A stretch of DNA of 64,000 nt from Streptomyces sp. SPB162 (GCF_029504575.1 NZ_JAQFII010000001.1:62001-126000); one strand, 5' to 3'. Positions 40,783 through 50,312 are shown, numbered from the stretch's first letter. The notes: generated by a model not told the origin, from the sequence alone. A program made the numbers and translations.

Positions 40783-43159
40783 TCACTGGGGGAAACTCCA
40801 CTTCTGGTTGGATCCGTTGTTGCAGTCCCAGATCTCGAGTCGGGTGCCGTTGGTGGTGGCGAAGCCGGGGATGTCGAGGCAACGGCCGCTCGCGGGGTTG
40901 ACGAGCGTCCCGTTGCCGACCGTCCACTGCTGGTTCCCGGCGCCGTTGCAGGTCCACAGGTTCACGAGCGAGCCGTTGGCGGTGGCCCCACCGATCACGT
41001 CGAGGCAGAGCCCGGCTGCGCGCACGGCACCGTTGGCGACCGTCCACTGCTGGGCAGGCGAACCATTGCAGTCCCAGAGGTCGACGACCGCGCCCGGGGT
41101 GGTCGAGGCGGTGTAGTCGTCCAGGCACTTGGCGGCGTTGAGTACCGAGCTGACCTGGCCGGTTCCACCGCCTCCGGTGCCCGTTCCAGGAGTGATGGAC
41201 AGGTTGTCGAACTGGTCGGTGCGGTAGCCCTGGATGCCCAGGCCGGCTTGCCCGGTCTGGAAGGAGGCGTCGCTTACCGATCCGAACTGGTCGCCGTCGA
41301 GCTGGGCACTGATCTGCGAGCCCTGGAACGTGAACGACAGGTTGTGCCACTGGCCGCTGCCCAGCGCGGTCGTCGTTCCGGTGGCCAGGGTGTGGTTGGA
41401 GCCGTCGGTGTACATCTTCTCGATCCACCACTGGCCGGTGTCCCGGATCCGCAGGTAGTAGGCGTTCATGTGGGACTGCGGCCGCTGCTGCGTGTTGGCC
41501 GCGCCCGAGCAGTTCGATCGTTCCCGCCCCACGCAGATAGACGTCGGAGCTGACGGTGTAGTTCGACCAGATGGGATCGCCGATCAGGGCGTAGGAGTCG
41601 GAGTCGTCCTGCCACTCGATCGGCTTGACCGGAGCCATCTGCTGCACGCACTTGCCGGAGCGGCCGGCGCAGGGCTGGACCTCGAAGGAGCCTTGCATGT
41701 CGGAGAGGTACCGCGCCTCGGCGCCGTTGCCGTAGCCGTCGAAGGTGTCACCGTACGGCAGCGCCAGCGCGTGCGCGGCCGGCGCGGTCGCGGTGCCCTT
41801 GCCCTGGCCGCCCAGGGTGCTCACCGTGTAGACGTAACCCGGCTGCATGGTCAGCGAGTACGACCCGTTGTTCGGCGTGATGTCCTGGGTGTGCACGAAC
41901 GAGGTGGCGGAGCCCGGGTTGTTGACGTTGGTGGCCCATACGTGGACGGTGCCGGTGGACAGGCCGCCCTTGACGGTGAAGTTCACGGTCTGCGAGGAGC
42001 CCGAGGTCGTGGTCTCGAGGATCGTGGAGTAGTCCGCGCCGGTGTTCGACTTCACGGTCACATAGGTGCCGTTGGACTCGGTACCGCCGAGGTATCCCGA
42101 GGCGGAGTCGATGAACTTCCAGCCGGGCCTGGTGAACTGGGTGACCTGGGCGGTCGCCCACGTGCTGGCCCCGATGGCGTAGTTGCCCGACCACGGGGAG
42201 GCCGCGGTGGCCAGACCAACGGTGTTGTACGGCAGGTTGGGGTAGATCGCCGCGAGCAGCGGCCAGTTGAAGTAACTGGTCATCTTCGCGTCGATGTACC
42301 CCCGGGTGATGGCGCGGATGAGCGCCGGCGCTCCGGTGTTCATATCCTGCGAACCGTTCTCACTGTCCCACAGCGGCTTTCCGTTGTTCTTCGCCGCCGT
42401 CGTGCTGGAGCAGGTGTGCGCGTTGCCGCCGTCACCGCCTTCGCACGAGTAGTGCGCGCCGATGATCGAGACGGCGTTGTTGAACGCGGCGTTGTTCGCC
42501 ATGTCGTCGGCGACGCCCCAACCGCTGTCGTCGGCGACCAGCTGGACACCGGCGTAGCCGTGCGCGTTGAGCGCGGAGCGCAACTGGACGAACCAGTTGG
42601 CGTCGTGCCCGCGCTCGTTCCATCCGCCGAGGTACTTGACGGTCAGGTTGTGCTGCTTGGCGCAGTCCAGCCAGGAGATCAGGTAGCTGACGGTGTCGGT
42701 GGACCAGAATCCGCCGTTGATCCATCCCGGGGCGGCCCAGGCCAGGCCGTACAGCCCGATGGCGGGGTTGCGTGCCGCGGCCTGTTCGGCCAGCCAGAAC
42801 TCGTACCCGGCGTCGCAGTTGACAGTGCCGCGGGAGTGCTCGATCGACGGCTCCGACCCGTCGGTGGAGTTCGCGTCACCGCCGATCTCCACTTTCAGCA
42901 ACTGCAGGTTCGCCCCGTAGCCCGGCTTGAACAGGTAGTCCAGGATCTGCGACTGCTGCGCGGCCGGATAGTCGGTCAGCAACCGTGAGTTGCCCCCTCC
43001 GCCGCTGATCGCGCCGATGCCGTCGAATGTCCGGCCGCCCTGAGTGCCGTCCACGCTGATCGACGTGGTCGCGGCCTGGGCCGGCACGCTGCCCATCGCC
43101 AGGACGGAAGCCAACAGGGCCAGCACCCATAAGGGTGCGAGTCTCCGGAGATGTCTCAT
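40783..43159 (-). pseudogene. Secreted GH59 galactocerebrosidase-like glycosidase with ricin-type lectin, frameshifted
   Basis: From ATG 43159 a signal peptide (WVLALLASVLAMGSVPAQA) precedes a GH59 domain: FDGIGAISGGGGNSRLLTDY, acid/base region LGGWNERGHDANW and nucleophile region PLWDSENGSQDMN. Near 41505 the frame shifts by one base (an extra G in GCGCGGCC): the correct continuation NTQQRPQSHMNAYYLRI lies in the next frame and ends at 40783 with a ricin B trefoil (three QQWT/QKW repeats). Rejoined, the protein has about 790 residues. As read, the lectin module and part of the jelly-roll are lost. A sequencing error is possible. A LacI-type operator lies upstream. Confidence 0.85.
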
Positions 43160-43210
43160 GACTGATGCCCTTCTGGGGGAAAAGGCGTTCACGGGGCTGT
43201 TCGCTGCCTT

Positions 43211-43226
43211 CTGACAACGTTGTCAG
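43211..43226. promoter_or_regulatory. Perfect 16-bp LacI-type operator
   Basis: CTGACAACGTTGTCAG is a perfect palindrome with the CG centre typical of LacI-family sites in Streptomyces. It lies 52 bp upstream of the GH59 start. No LacI gene is in the window. Confidence 0.8.
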
Positions 43227-43352
43227 AGCGGCTTCGTCATCGCGGCTGCGAGGCACAGCAAAGGGGAGTATCGAACAGCTGTCAACACAAACGACCGAAA
43301 CTGCGACCACATGCAAACAGGTCGTCGAGCGAGAGTGCGTGTCGACACCGAA

Positions 43353-43386
43353 CGAACTTGTTCGCTACGAACATGTTCGCTACAGT
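43353..43386 (+). promoter_or_regulatory. Two TetR operators and leaderless promoter
   Basis: CGAACTTGTTCGCTA (43353-43367) is followed directly by CGAACATGTTCGCTA (43368-43382). Each contains a perfect or near-perfect GAAC(A/T)TGTTC palindrome. A -10 box TACAGT (43381-43386) ends 6 nt before GTG 43393, so the transcript likely starts at the start codon. The operators cover the -35 region, indicating autorepression. Confidence 0.75.
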
Positions 43387-43392
43387 GGTCAG

Positions 43393-44085
43393 GTGACCCC
43401 GCGAACCCCAACCCCCCGCAGCCGCCGTGAGCGGCCCGCCAAGCCCGCCCTCTCCTACGAAGGCATCGTGGAGACCGCGGTCCGCCTGATGGAGGACGAA
43501 GGGCTGCAACGCGTCACGATGCGGCGCCTCGCCCAGGAGCTCGACACCGGTCCGGCCTCCCTCTACGTGTACGTGGCCAACACGGCCGAACTGCACGCGG
43601 CGATCCTGGACGAACTGCTGGGCTCCGTCGACCTCTCGCCCGCCACCGGCGACGGTGACTGGCGCGATCGACTGACGCAGGTACTCACCACGTACACCCT
43701 CGTGCTCTTCGAGAACTCCGCCCTCGCCCACTCCGCCCTGGTCGCCCGGCCTTCGGGACCCAACTACCTGGCCCTGGTCGAGGCCGTCCTGGCCCTGCTG
43801 CACGCAGGCCGGGTGCCCGGCCCGCAGGCCGCCTGGGGCGTGGACGTGCTGCTTCAGGTGGCCACCGCGAGCGCCGCCGAACACTCGACCCGGGCTGACG
43901 CGGTCGACTCCACGGACGAGCACGAAGCCCTTGTCACCGCGCTGCGCGACGCCTCCCCCAGCACGCATCCGCACACCGCCTCCCTGGCCCGGGACCTCGT
44001 CTCCGGAACCCCAGGACAGCGCCTCGACTGGATCTTCCACGCCGTCATCAACGGCATCCTCACCACCGCGCGCACCACGTCCTGA
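43393..44085 (+). CDS. TetR-family repressor of the FAD monooxygenase
   Basis: The protein has 230 residues. The HTH (VTMRRLAQELDTGPASLYVY) and the C-terminal TetR_C domain (DWRDRLTQVLTTYTLVLFEN) resemble the Tet-class regulators. GTG 43393 has no ribosome-binding site but lies just after a -10 element; a leaderless mRNA is likely. It precedes the monooxygenase gene by 53 nt in the same direction, a probable two-gene operon controlled by the two operators at its start. Confidence 0.85.
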   Translation: MTPRTPTPRSRRERPAKPALSYEGIVETAVRLMEDEGLQRVTMRRLAQELDTGPASLYVYVANTAELHAAILDELLGSVDLSPATGDGDWRDRLTQVLTTYTLVLFENSALAHSALVARPSGPNYLALVEAVLALLHAGRVPGPQAAWGVDVLLQVATASAAEHSTRADAVDSTDEHEALVTALRDASPSTHPHTASLARDLVSGTPGQRLDWIFHAVINGILTTARTTS

Positions 44086-44138
44086 AACGCGCCCACCCTC
44101 CCGGCGCCACCACGTGCCCACAGGAAGAGAGCTCTCCC

Positions 44139-45308
44139 ATGAACGCCTCCACCCACCACCCCATCGCCATCATCGGCGCCGGCCTGGGCGGCCTCACCCT
44201 TGCCCGCGTCCTGCACGTCAACGGCATCGAGTCGGTCGTCTTCGACCTCGACGCCTCCTCCCACGCCCGTGTCCAGGGCGGCATGCTCGACATCCACGAG
44301 GAGACCGGACAGGCCGCGCTGCACGCCGCGCGCCTGCACGAAGCGTTCCTCGCCAAGATCCATCCCGGCGGCGAATCCACCCGCGTCTACGACAAGGACG
44401 CCGTCCTGTTGCACGACGAGTCGGACGACTCCGCCGACAACGGCGAGAGCACCCACAGCCGGCCGGAGATCGACCGCGGGGACCTGCGCGATCTGCTGCT
44501 CGGTGCCCTCCCGGAGGGCACCGTCCGCTGGAACGCCAAGGTCACCTCGGTCCGTTCACTGGGGACGGGACGGCACGAGGTCACCCTCGCCGACGGAACC
44601 CTGTTCACCACGGACCTGCTCATCGGAGCCGACGGCGCGTGGTCCCGCACCCGGCGCCTGCTCTCCGACGCGACCCCCGCCTACACCGGGGTCTCCTTCG
44701 TCGAGGCGGACCTGCAGGACGCCGACTCCCGCCACGCGGACGCCGCGCGGCTGATGGGCGGAGGCATGTTCTTCGCGCTGGGCGACCACAAGGCCGTTCT
44801 CGGCCATCGCGAAACGGATGGCAGCCTGCACGTCTACGTAGCGCTGCGTGCCGCCGAGGAGTGGCTGTCGACCATCGACTTCACGGACACGGCCGCCGCC
44901 AAGGGAGCCGTCCTGGAGCACTTCGCCGACTGGGCACCCGCGCTGCGCGGCCTGGTGGCCGACGCGGACGGTCCACTGATCCCTCGGCTGATCCACGCCC
45001 TGCCCATCGGCCACAGCTGGAAGCGGGTGCCGGGAGTGACCCTGCTCGGCGACGCGGCGCACCTGATGTCGCCGTTCGCGGGTGAGGGGGCCAACCTCGC
45101 CATGATCGACGGTGCGGACCTGGGACGCTGCCTGGCCGCGCACCCGGACGACGTCGAGACGGCGCTCACCTCGTACGAGGACATCCTCTTCCCCCGCGGC
45201 GAGGTGACGGCCCGGCAGTCCGCGGAGGGCCTCGACCTGATCTTCGGCGATCGCGCCGCGCAGGCCCTGGTGGACATGTTCACCTCGGCCGACCACCGGA
45301 CGACCTGA
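44139..45308 (+). CDS. FAD-dependent monooxygenase, Tet(X)-like
   Basis: The protein has 389 residues, the same length as Tet(X). It has IAIIGAGLGGLTLARVLHVN (FAD site), RVQGGMLDIHEETGQAAL, the arginine motif EIDRGDLRDLLLGALPEGTV and GDAAHLMSPFAGEGANLAM (second FAD motif, near-identical in layout to Tet(X)). Tet(X) hydroxylates tetracyclines and inactivates them; the substrate here may be an aromatic polyketide or other compound. GGAAGAGAG precedes ATG 44139. Its pairing with TetR supports an inducible detoxification role, by inference. Confidence 0.88.
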   Translation: MNASTHHPIAIIGAGLGGLTLARVLHVNGIESVVFDLDASSHARVQGGMLDIHEETGQAALHAARLHEAFLAKIHPGGESTRVYDKDAVLLHDESDDSADNGESTHSRPEIDRGDLRDLLLGALPEGTVRWNAKVTSVRSLGTGRHEVTLADGTLFTTDLLIGADGAWSRTRRLLSDATPAYTGVSFVEADLQDADSRHADAARLMGGGMFFALGDHKAVLGHRETDGSLHVYVALRAAEEWLSTIDFTDTAAAKGAVLEHFADWAPALRGLVADADGPLIPRLIHALPIGHSWKRVPGVTLLGDAAHLMSPFAGEGANLAMIDGADLGRCLAAHPDDVETALTSYEDILFPRGEVTARQSAEGLDLIFGDRAAQALVDMFTSADHRTT

Positions 45309-45347
45309 GCACCACGGGCCGGCCGTGACGCCGCGCGCGCAGACGGC

Positions 45348-45386
45348 ACCCACCTGGTGACGACCCCCGTACGTCACCAGGTGGGT
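45348..45386. terminator. Perfect 15-bp stem-loop terminator
   Basis: Arms 45348-45362 and 45372-45386 enclose a 9-nt loop, 40 nt after the monooxygenase stop. The remaining sequence up to 45559 is the promoter region of the XRE gene and is less GC-rich. Confidence 0.85.
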
Positions 45387-45559
45387 AGCTTGGTGTGCTG
45401 TGCTGTGTCGCGAACGCGGTGCCGCGTGGGCGGGCCCGACGGGCTTCGCGGACGCTCCCGCCCCCCAGTTCGCCGAATCGAAGTTAGCTTGTTTCAACGA
45501 ACGGATCAAGTGGCTAAGGTCTTCCTATTACGACAGACCAGCAGTCGGAGAGCAGCTGA

Positions 45560-46453
45560 ATGCCTTCTCGTCACTTCGACGGCCGCCGCGTCCGCGCGGT
45601 GCGCCGTGCTGCCGACCTGACCCAAAGTCAGGTCGCGAAGGCGCTCGGCATCGCCGACCCGACCGTTGCCAGTTGGGAGACCGGACAGTCCTGCCCGGAC
45701 GGGGACAGGCTGCCCGCGCTGGCGGCCGCCCTCGGAGCGGATCTGGACGCCCTGTTCCCTCGTGAGGGATGGCCCGATCTCGCCGATCTGCGGTGCGACG
45801 CCGGATACTCCCAGTACCAGACCAAGGACGTCCTGGGGACCAAGAGCGCTGGGCCCGTCGCCAACGCCGAGCGGGGCGTGCGCCGCCTGCGGGCGGCCTA
45901 CGCGGAGGCTCTGGCCGATGCGTACGGGGTGGGTGTCGAGGAACTGCTGGCGGCGCAGGAGCGGTCCTTCGGCAACGACGCGCCCCTCCCCCCGACGCCG
46001 CCGGATGAGCGCCGCCGCGACCCGCGCACCCTGTCCGAGAAGATCGCCTTCATGGTCGAGCACACGTACCAGGGCGGGCAGACACCGCCGGCCGACGTGG
46101 AGATCGCGCGGGTCGTCAACGCCCAGGCGGGCGGCACCGTGGTCTCCGAGAGCGACGTGCACGACCTGCGCACCGGCGCCCGCACGGACGCGTCACCGCA
46201 GATCCTGGCCGGTCTCGCGGCGGCCTACCACGCTCCGCCGCAGTTCTTCCGGCCAGACGACGAAGCCGTGCGTGAGCTGGCCGCCAACCTGGAGTTGATC
46301 GCGTCGTTCCGCCGCGGCGAAGTCGGCACCATGGCGACGCGCGGCGGCGGGGGCGCGCTGAACACCCGGCTGGTGTCCTTCCTCAACGACCTGCTGGACG
46401 ACATCGAGGACGGCAAGCTGCCGGGCGTGGGAACCGACGCCGATCTGGACTGA
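45560..46453 (+). CDS. XRE-family regulator with two helix-turn-helix regions
   Basis: The protein has 297 residues. The first HTH (RVRAVRRAADLTQSQVAKAL, then GIADPTVASWETG, residues 9-40) is a canonical Cro/CI domain. A second HTH-like segment lies at about 160-235 (DVEIARVVNAQAGGTVVSES, then DLRTGARTDASPQILAGLAA and PPQFF), as in the transcriptional regulators linked to ImmA/IrrE sets. It converges on an ImmA/IrrE - MAB_1171c - NUDIX operon and may be its regulator and the target of the peptidase. No strong ribosome-binding site besides GGAGAGCAG. Confidence 0.85.
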   Translation: MPSRHFDGRRVRAVRRAADLTQSQVAKALGIADPTVASWETGQSCPDGDRLPALAAALGADLDALFPREGWPDLADLRCDAGYSQYQTKDVLGTKSAGPVANAERGVRRLRAAYAEALADAYGVGVEELLAAQERSFGNDAPLPPTPPDERRRDPRTLSEKIAFMVEHTYQGGQTPPADVEIARVVNAQAGGTVVSESDVHDLRTGARTDASPQILAGLAAAYHAPPQFFRPDDEAVRELAANLELIASFRRGEVGTMATRGGGGALNTRLVSFLNDLLDDIEDGKLPGVGTDADLD

Positions 46454-46473
46454 CGCGCGCGACGCGGGTCCGG

Positions 46474-46953
46474 TCAGACGGTGATCTCCAGGTACTCCAC
46501 GCCACCCCCGGCACGGGCGCGCAACGCGCTCTGCAGGAGGCCGAGCAGGTGCGGCGGGGCGACCGCCGGATCGATGTGGTCGGTGGCGAAGAAGGCGTGC
46601 TCGCTGAGCTCGCTCTCCTGCACCGTGATCGCCGCCTGCTGCCCGGCGCTGAGCTCGCCGCCGTCGAAGACGTACATCACCTGCTCACCGCGGCCGGGGA
46701 CCGTGATCCAGGCGGTGGCGAGTAGCGGCCCGAGTTCCACGTCGATGCCGAGTTCCTCCCGGCCCTCCCGCACCGCGGCGATCGCGGGCGTCTCGCCCTG
46801 CTCGACATGGCCGCCCGGCAGGTTCCAGAACGGCTTGTAGGTCGGGTTCACGAACAGGGCGCGCCCGTGTTCGTCGAAGCACAGCAGGCCGGCGGAGACG
46901 GTGGGGCGGGCGTTGTTGTCGGTCATATCGGTGCTGTTCACGCTTTCTCTCAT
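46474..46953 (-). CDS. NUDIX hydrolase
   Basis: The protein has 159 residues. The NUDIX box is perfect: G-HVEQG-E-TPAIAAV-REGREELGI (Gx5Ex7REUXEEXGU). The start MRESVNSTDMTDNNAR may be shorter: ATG 46926 is an alternative. NUDIX enzymes hydrolyse nucleoside diphosphates linked to a variable group X, using Mg. The gene lies 14 nt after the MAB_1171c gene, the third of a tightly packed operon. Its part in that set is unknown; it could remove a signalling nucleotide. Confidence 0.9.
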   Translation of the reverse strand: MRESVNSTDMTDNNARPTVSAGLLCFDEHGRALFVNPTYKPFWNLPGGHVEQGETPAIAAVREGREELGIDVELGPLLATAWITVPGRGEQVMYVFDGGELSAGQQAAITVQESELSEHAFFATDHIDPAVAPPHLLGLLQSALRARAGGGVEYLEITV

Positions 46954-46967
46954 GGCAGGGGCGATCC

Positions 46968-48239
46968 TTACACGGTCGCGTTGCTCGACAGCAGGGCTCG
47001 GGCGGCCTCCGGGTCGGTGCGGTCGTAGGCGGCCCGGGTCCGCACGAACCGCTCCACCTGGACGTCGAAGTCGTCGTCGGCGGGAGGCACGTCGACCGGA
47101 GCGCTGTGCGCCGCCGTACCGGCGGCCATGGCGACCAGCGCGCTCCTGATCCAGTAGGCGTCGGCGACGGCCCGGGCCTCGTCCTCGGCGTGGCCCTGCC
47201 GGTCGGCGAGTGCCGTGGCCCGCGCGTACAGGCCCGGTGTCGCGTAGTGGCTCAACGTGCGCTGCACATCGCTGATCTCGGTGATGTAGCGCTCCAGCCG
47301 CAGGGCGGGCGGCGGCGAGAGCTTCCTGAGGTCCCGCGCCCGGTTCAGGCGCGCGGAGAAGCGGTGGCCGGGCAGCAGGTCGCTGGGCGCGCGCAGGATG
47401 ACCGGGGGGACGGCGAGGGCCAGTTCGCGCCACAGGGGGTACAGGGCGGTGAGCGCCCGATTCGCCTTTCGGCGGTCGACGAGGGCCTGGGTGGCCGGGG
47501 CGATCGCGCCCACGGCCCACAGCAGGAACACCAGGTAGAGCATGGCGTCCGTCACGTCCTCCTGCACGGTGATGAAGTGCGCGGAGACGGTGTGGACCGT
47601 GATGAGCGCGCAGTAGGCGGTGCGCACGACGGCGTACAGCACGGCCAGGGCCATCGCGACGGCCATCATCGTCAGGCCGATCCTGAGCGTCCAGCGCCGC
47701 GCCCGGCGGGCGGAGCCGCCCCACTGGTAGGCGCAGACCGCGGCGGCCGCGGCCGTGTAGAGGTAGAACAGGCCCATGTAGAGCGCCAGTCCCACCTCTC
47801 CGGCGTGGCGGGCCATGAAGTACGGGCTCTCGGTGTGCGTGCGGTCCAGGACGAGGAAGAAGACCGCGGCCATGGTGAGCACGGTGGCCAGCGACGCGCG
47901 GGTCGCGACGCGGTGCACGGTCGCGGTGACGCGCACCCGTCGCAGGGCGGCGCCGTCGGACGCGGCCACGTCGCCGTCGACGGCGGTGACGTAGCGGAGC
48001 AGCACGCAGATGCCGGCGATGGCGATGACGTGCTTGAGCAGCGTCGCGAGGTCGACGACGCCCAGGTGGTCGATGACGGCCCTGCCCAGGCCGGTGCGGA
48101 GCAGCCACGCGACGGCGAGCGCCGCGAAGGCGCCCCACAGCGACCGTTCCCGGGACCGCCCGCGCAGCGCGGCCGGTATCCGCCACACCGCGTGGAAGAG
48201 CAGTAGGGCGATGATGGCGTAGGCGATGACGTCCGTCAT
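46968..48239 (-). CDS. MAB_1171c-family membrane protein (putative transporter)
   Basis: The protein has 423 residues. The first 240 residues hold seven hydrophobic segments (for example DVIAYAIIALLLFHAVW, ALYMGLFYLYTAAAAAVCAY and DAMLYLVFLLWAVGAIA). The C-terminal 170 residues are soluble (LYPLWRELALAVP, LNRARDLRKLSPPPALRLE, RYITEISDVQRTLSHY), matching the soluble domain of the MAB_1171c family. The family is named a putative transporter; no substrate is known. The ATG overlaps the stop of the peptidase gene (ATGA). It forms part of the ImmA/IrrE set. Confidence 0.85.
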   Translation of the reverse strand: MTDVIAYAIIALLLFHAVWRIPAALRGRSRERSLWGAFAALAVAWLLRTGLGRAVIDHLGVVDLATLLKHVIAIAGICVLLRYVTAVDGDVAASDGAALRRVRVTATVHRVATRASLATVLTMAAVFFLVLDRTHTESPYFMARHAGEVGLALYMGLFYLYTAAAAAVCAYQWGGSARRARRWTLRIGLTMMAVAMALAVLYAVVRTAYCALITVHTVSAHFITVQEDVTDAMLYLVFLLWAVGAIAPATQALVDRRKANRALTALYPLWRELALAVPPVILRAPSDLLPGHRFSARLNRARDLRKLSPPPALRLERYITEISDVQRTLSHYATPGLYARATALADRQGHAEDEARAVADAYWIRSALVAMAAGTAAHSAPVDVPPADDDFDVQVERFVRTRAAYDRTDPEAARALLSSNATV

Positions 48240-48823
48240 GAGGGGGCACCTTCTTGCGGCTTCGTGCGGCGGGGGCCCGCGATGGGCCGCGACAGGCTTT
48301 CGTCGAGATTGCGCAGCGTCACATCGCCGGTGATCCGGGCGTGACGGGTCTCGTGGTGCAGGAGATCGGCCAGTGTCTCGGCTCGGGCCTCGGCATGGGT
48401 GGCATAGCCGCTGCGGGCCAGGACCTGGCCGGTGGCGAGCAACCTGTCGATCATCTCGGGGGGCATGCCGGGGAAGAGCAGCGCGAGTTGTCCCTTCTCC
48501 GCGCCGGATCCGTCCTCGCACCACAGATGACACAACTCATGGAAGATGATCTTTTTGCGGTGGAACTTCGTCGTCCCCTGGACGTGCAGGATCAGGTCCA
48601 GGGGACGCTGACGGTGCTTCACCCACAGGCCGCAGGCGCCGGTCTGACCCGGAACGTCGGCGGGCAACTCGACCAGGCGGATCCGGCGGCCCCGCTCGGC
48701 TTCTATGTTCCTGATGAACCCGGCCATGGTGAAGGGGTCGGGCACCGGCATGTCGCGCAGGATGCGGCGGCACTCCCGGCGCAGTGCGCCCGGCGCCATG
48801 GGATCGCGGCGCTGCCACCACAT
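48236..48823 (-). CDS. ImmA/IrrE-family zinc metallo-endopeptidase
   Basis: The protein has 195 residues. The zinc motif HELCH lies at residues 95-99 (KIIFHELCHLWCED) and a later acidic/His part follows (EARAETLADLLHHETRHARI). ImmA/IrrE peptidases cut or inactivate XRE-type repressors upon a signal (phage/ICE induction or DNA damage), as in ICEBs1 and IrrE/DdrO. A convergent XRE regulator with a fitting HTH pair is encoded at 45560. ATG 48823 follows CGAGGAGGAGC. The gene is the first of three and overlaps the next by four bases. Confidence 0.88.
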   Translation of the reverse strand: MWWQRRDPMAPGALRRECRRILRDMPVPDPFTMAGFIRNIEAERGRRIRLVELPADVPGQTGACGLWVKHRQRPLDLILHVQGTTKFHRKKIIFHELCHLWCEDGSGAEKGQLALLFPGMPPEMIDRLLATGQVLARSGYATHAEARAETLADLLHHETRHARITGDVTLRNLDESLSRPIAGPRRTKPQEGAPS

Positions 48824-49001
48824 GGCTGCTCCTCCTCGCGGGCGCCGTGGGCAGGAGTGGTCGGCCCCTGTCGGCGGGCTCGCTCGGGTCGCAGCGGCCG
48901 TCGGGTTCGCGTGTTCGAGCAGTAACGGTACGCCACCCCGCGGACACCCGTGCACCGCCCGTCCCCTCGGCGCCGCGGACCTGCGCCCCCGCAGCCCCCC
49001 G

Positions 49002-50312
49002 TCAGTGGCCCAGGGTCGCGCGCAAGGACGGTTGCAGCAGGTCGGCGTGGGCGCGCACCATGTCGTCACACAGGTCCCAGATGCGTTCGACGGGCAGGGC
49101 CGCGGCGGTGGCCGGGTCGGTCATGGCGGCCTGCCGGATGTGGCGCGGCTCGTCGTGCAGTGCGGCGCGGACGACGAGATCGTTCATGCTCAGGTACGTG
49201 CGGTTGAGTGCGGCGCACTGGGCGGGCAGCGGGCCGACGCGGGTGGGCTGGACGCCCAGCGCGTCCACGAGGCACGGCACTTCGACGGTGCCGTCCGACG
49301 GCAGGTTGTCGATCAGGCCGTGGTTGGGCACGTTGCCGTACACGGTGCGCGGTGTACCGGTGATGATGCTGTGGATGATCTGCGGGGCGTACTCCATGCT
49401 CCCCTCGACGGGCAGCGGGGCTCCGGTGGCCAGCGCGGCGCGGGTCCTCGCGTACTCGGCGGCGTTCGCGTCGACGATGTCCAGGTACGCGCCGACCGGC
49501 AGCCGCAGCCGTTCGATCTCCTCGGCGTGGTGCAGGTACCACGGGACGTACTCGGCGGAGTGCTCGCTGGTCTCGGTCGGGTAGTAGCCCAGCCGCCGGT
49601 ACATGTCCACGCGGACCCGGCGGCGCAGTTGCGCGTCGTCGGCGATCAGGGCGTCCAGCCGGGGGTACAGATCGGTGCCGTCGTGCTCGAAACGCAGCAC
49701 CCAGGCCTGGTGGTTGACACCGGCGGCGCGGTACGAGACCTCCTCGTACTCCACGCCCAGCAGGTCGGACAGGTCGCGCATGGTCCAGTACACCGAGTGG
49801 CACAGGCCCACGACACGGGTCAGGCCGGTGGCCTGGGTGAGGTATTGGACATTCATGGCCATGGGGTTGGTGTAGTTCAGCAGCCAGGCGTCGGGGCAGA
49901 GCTCCTTGATGTCCTGGCCCAGTGACGCGAGCAGGGGGAAGGTGCGCAGCGCGCGGAAGATGCCGCCGACGCCGAGGGTGTCGCCGATGGTCTGGCGCAC
50001 GCCGTAGGAGGCGGGGACGGCGAAGTCGGTGCGGGTCGACTCACCCATGCCGACCTGCACGATGTTGATGACGAAGTCGGCGCCGTCGAGGGCCGCCCGC
50101 CGGTCGGCGTGGACGGTGATGCGCGGGGCGGCTCCGCGTTCGCCGGCGATGTGGCGGGCGGCCCCGTGGGCGGTGGCCAGGCGGTCGGCGTCGATGTCGT
50201 GCAGCGCGATGTGCGCGTCCTTGAGTTCGGGAAAGGCGAACAGGTCCGCCAGCAATCCCTGGGTGAAGACGACGCTTCCGGCACCGATGAACGCGATCTT
50301 GCAGGTGGTCAT
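49002..50312 (-). CDS. GH4-family alpha-galactosidase-type glycosidase (NAD-dependent)
   Basis: The protein has 436 residues. CKIAFIGAGSVVFTQGLLAD is the NAD site; VNIVQVGMGE-like (INIVQVGMGE), LNYTNPMAMN, GLCHSVYWTM (metal Cys) and AAGVNHQAWVL (metal His) are GH4 signatures and fit the MelA alpha-galactosidase branch. GH4 enzymes cleave glycosides by oxidation-elimination with NAD and a divalent metal, in the cytosol. It is the last gene of a six-gene operon and overlaps the PfkB gene by four bases (ATGA). Confidence 0.9.
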   Translation of the reverse strand: MTTCKIAFIGAGSVVFTQGLLADLFAFPELKDAHIALHDIDADRLATAHGAARHIAGERGAAPRITVHADRRAALDGADFVINIVQVGMGESTRTDFAVPASYGVRQTIGDTLGVGGIFRALRTFPLLASLGQDIKELCPDAWLLNYTNPMAMNVQYLTQATGLTRVVGLCHSVYWTMRDLSDLLGVEYEEVSYRAAGVNHQAWVLRFEHDGTDLYPRLDALIADDAQLRRRVRVDMYRRLGYYPTETSEHSAEYVPWYLHHAEEIERLRLPVGAYLDIVDANAAEYARTRAALATGAPLPVEGSMEYAPQIIHSIITGTPRTVYGNVPNHGLIDNLPSDGTVEVPCLVDALGVQPTRVGPLPAQCAALNRTYLSMNDLVVRAALHDEPRHIRQAAMTDPATAAALPVERIWDLCDDMVRAHADLLQPSLRATLGH

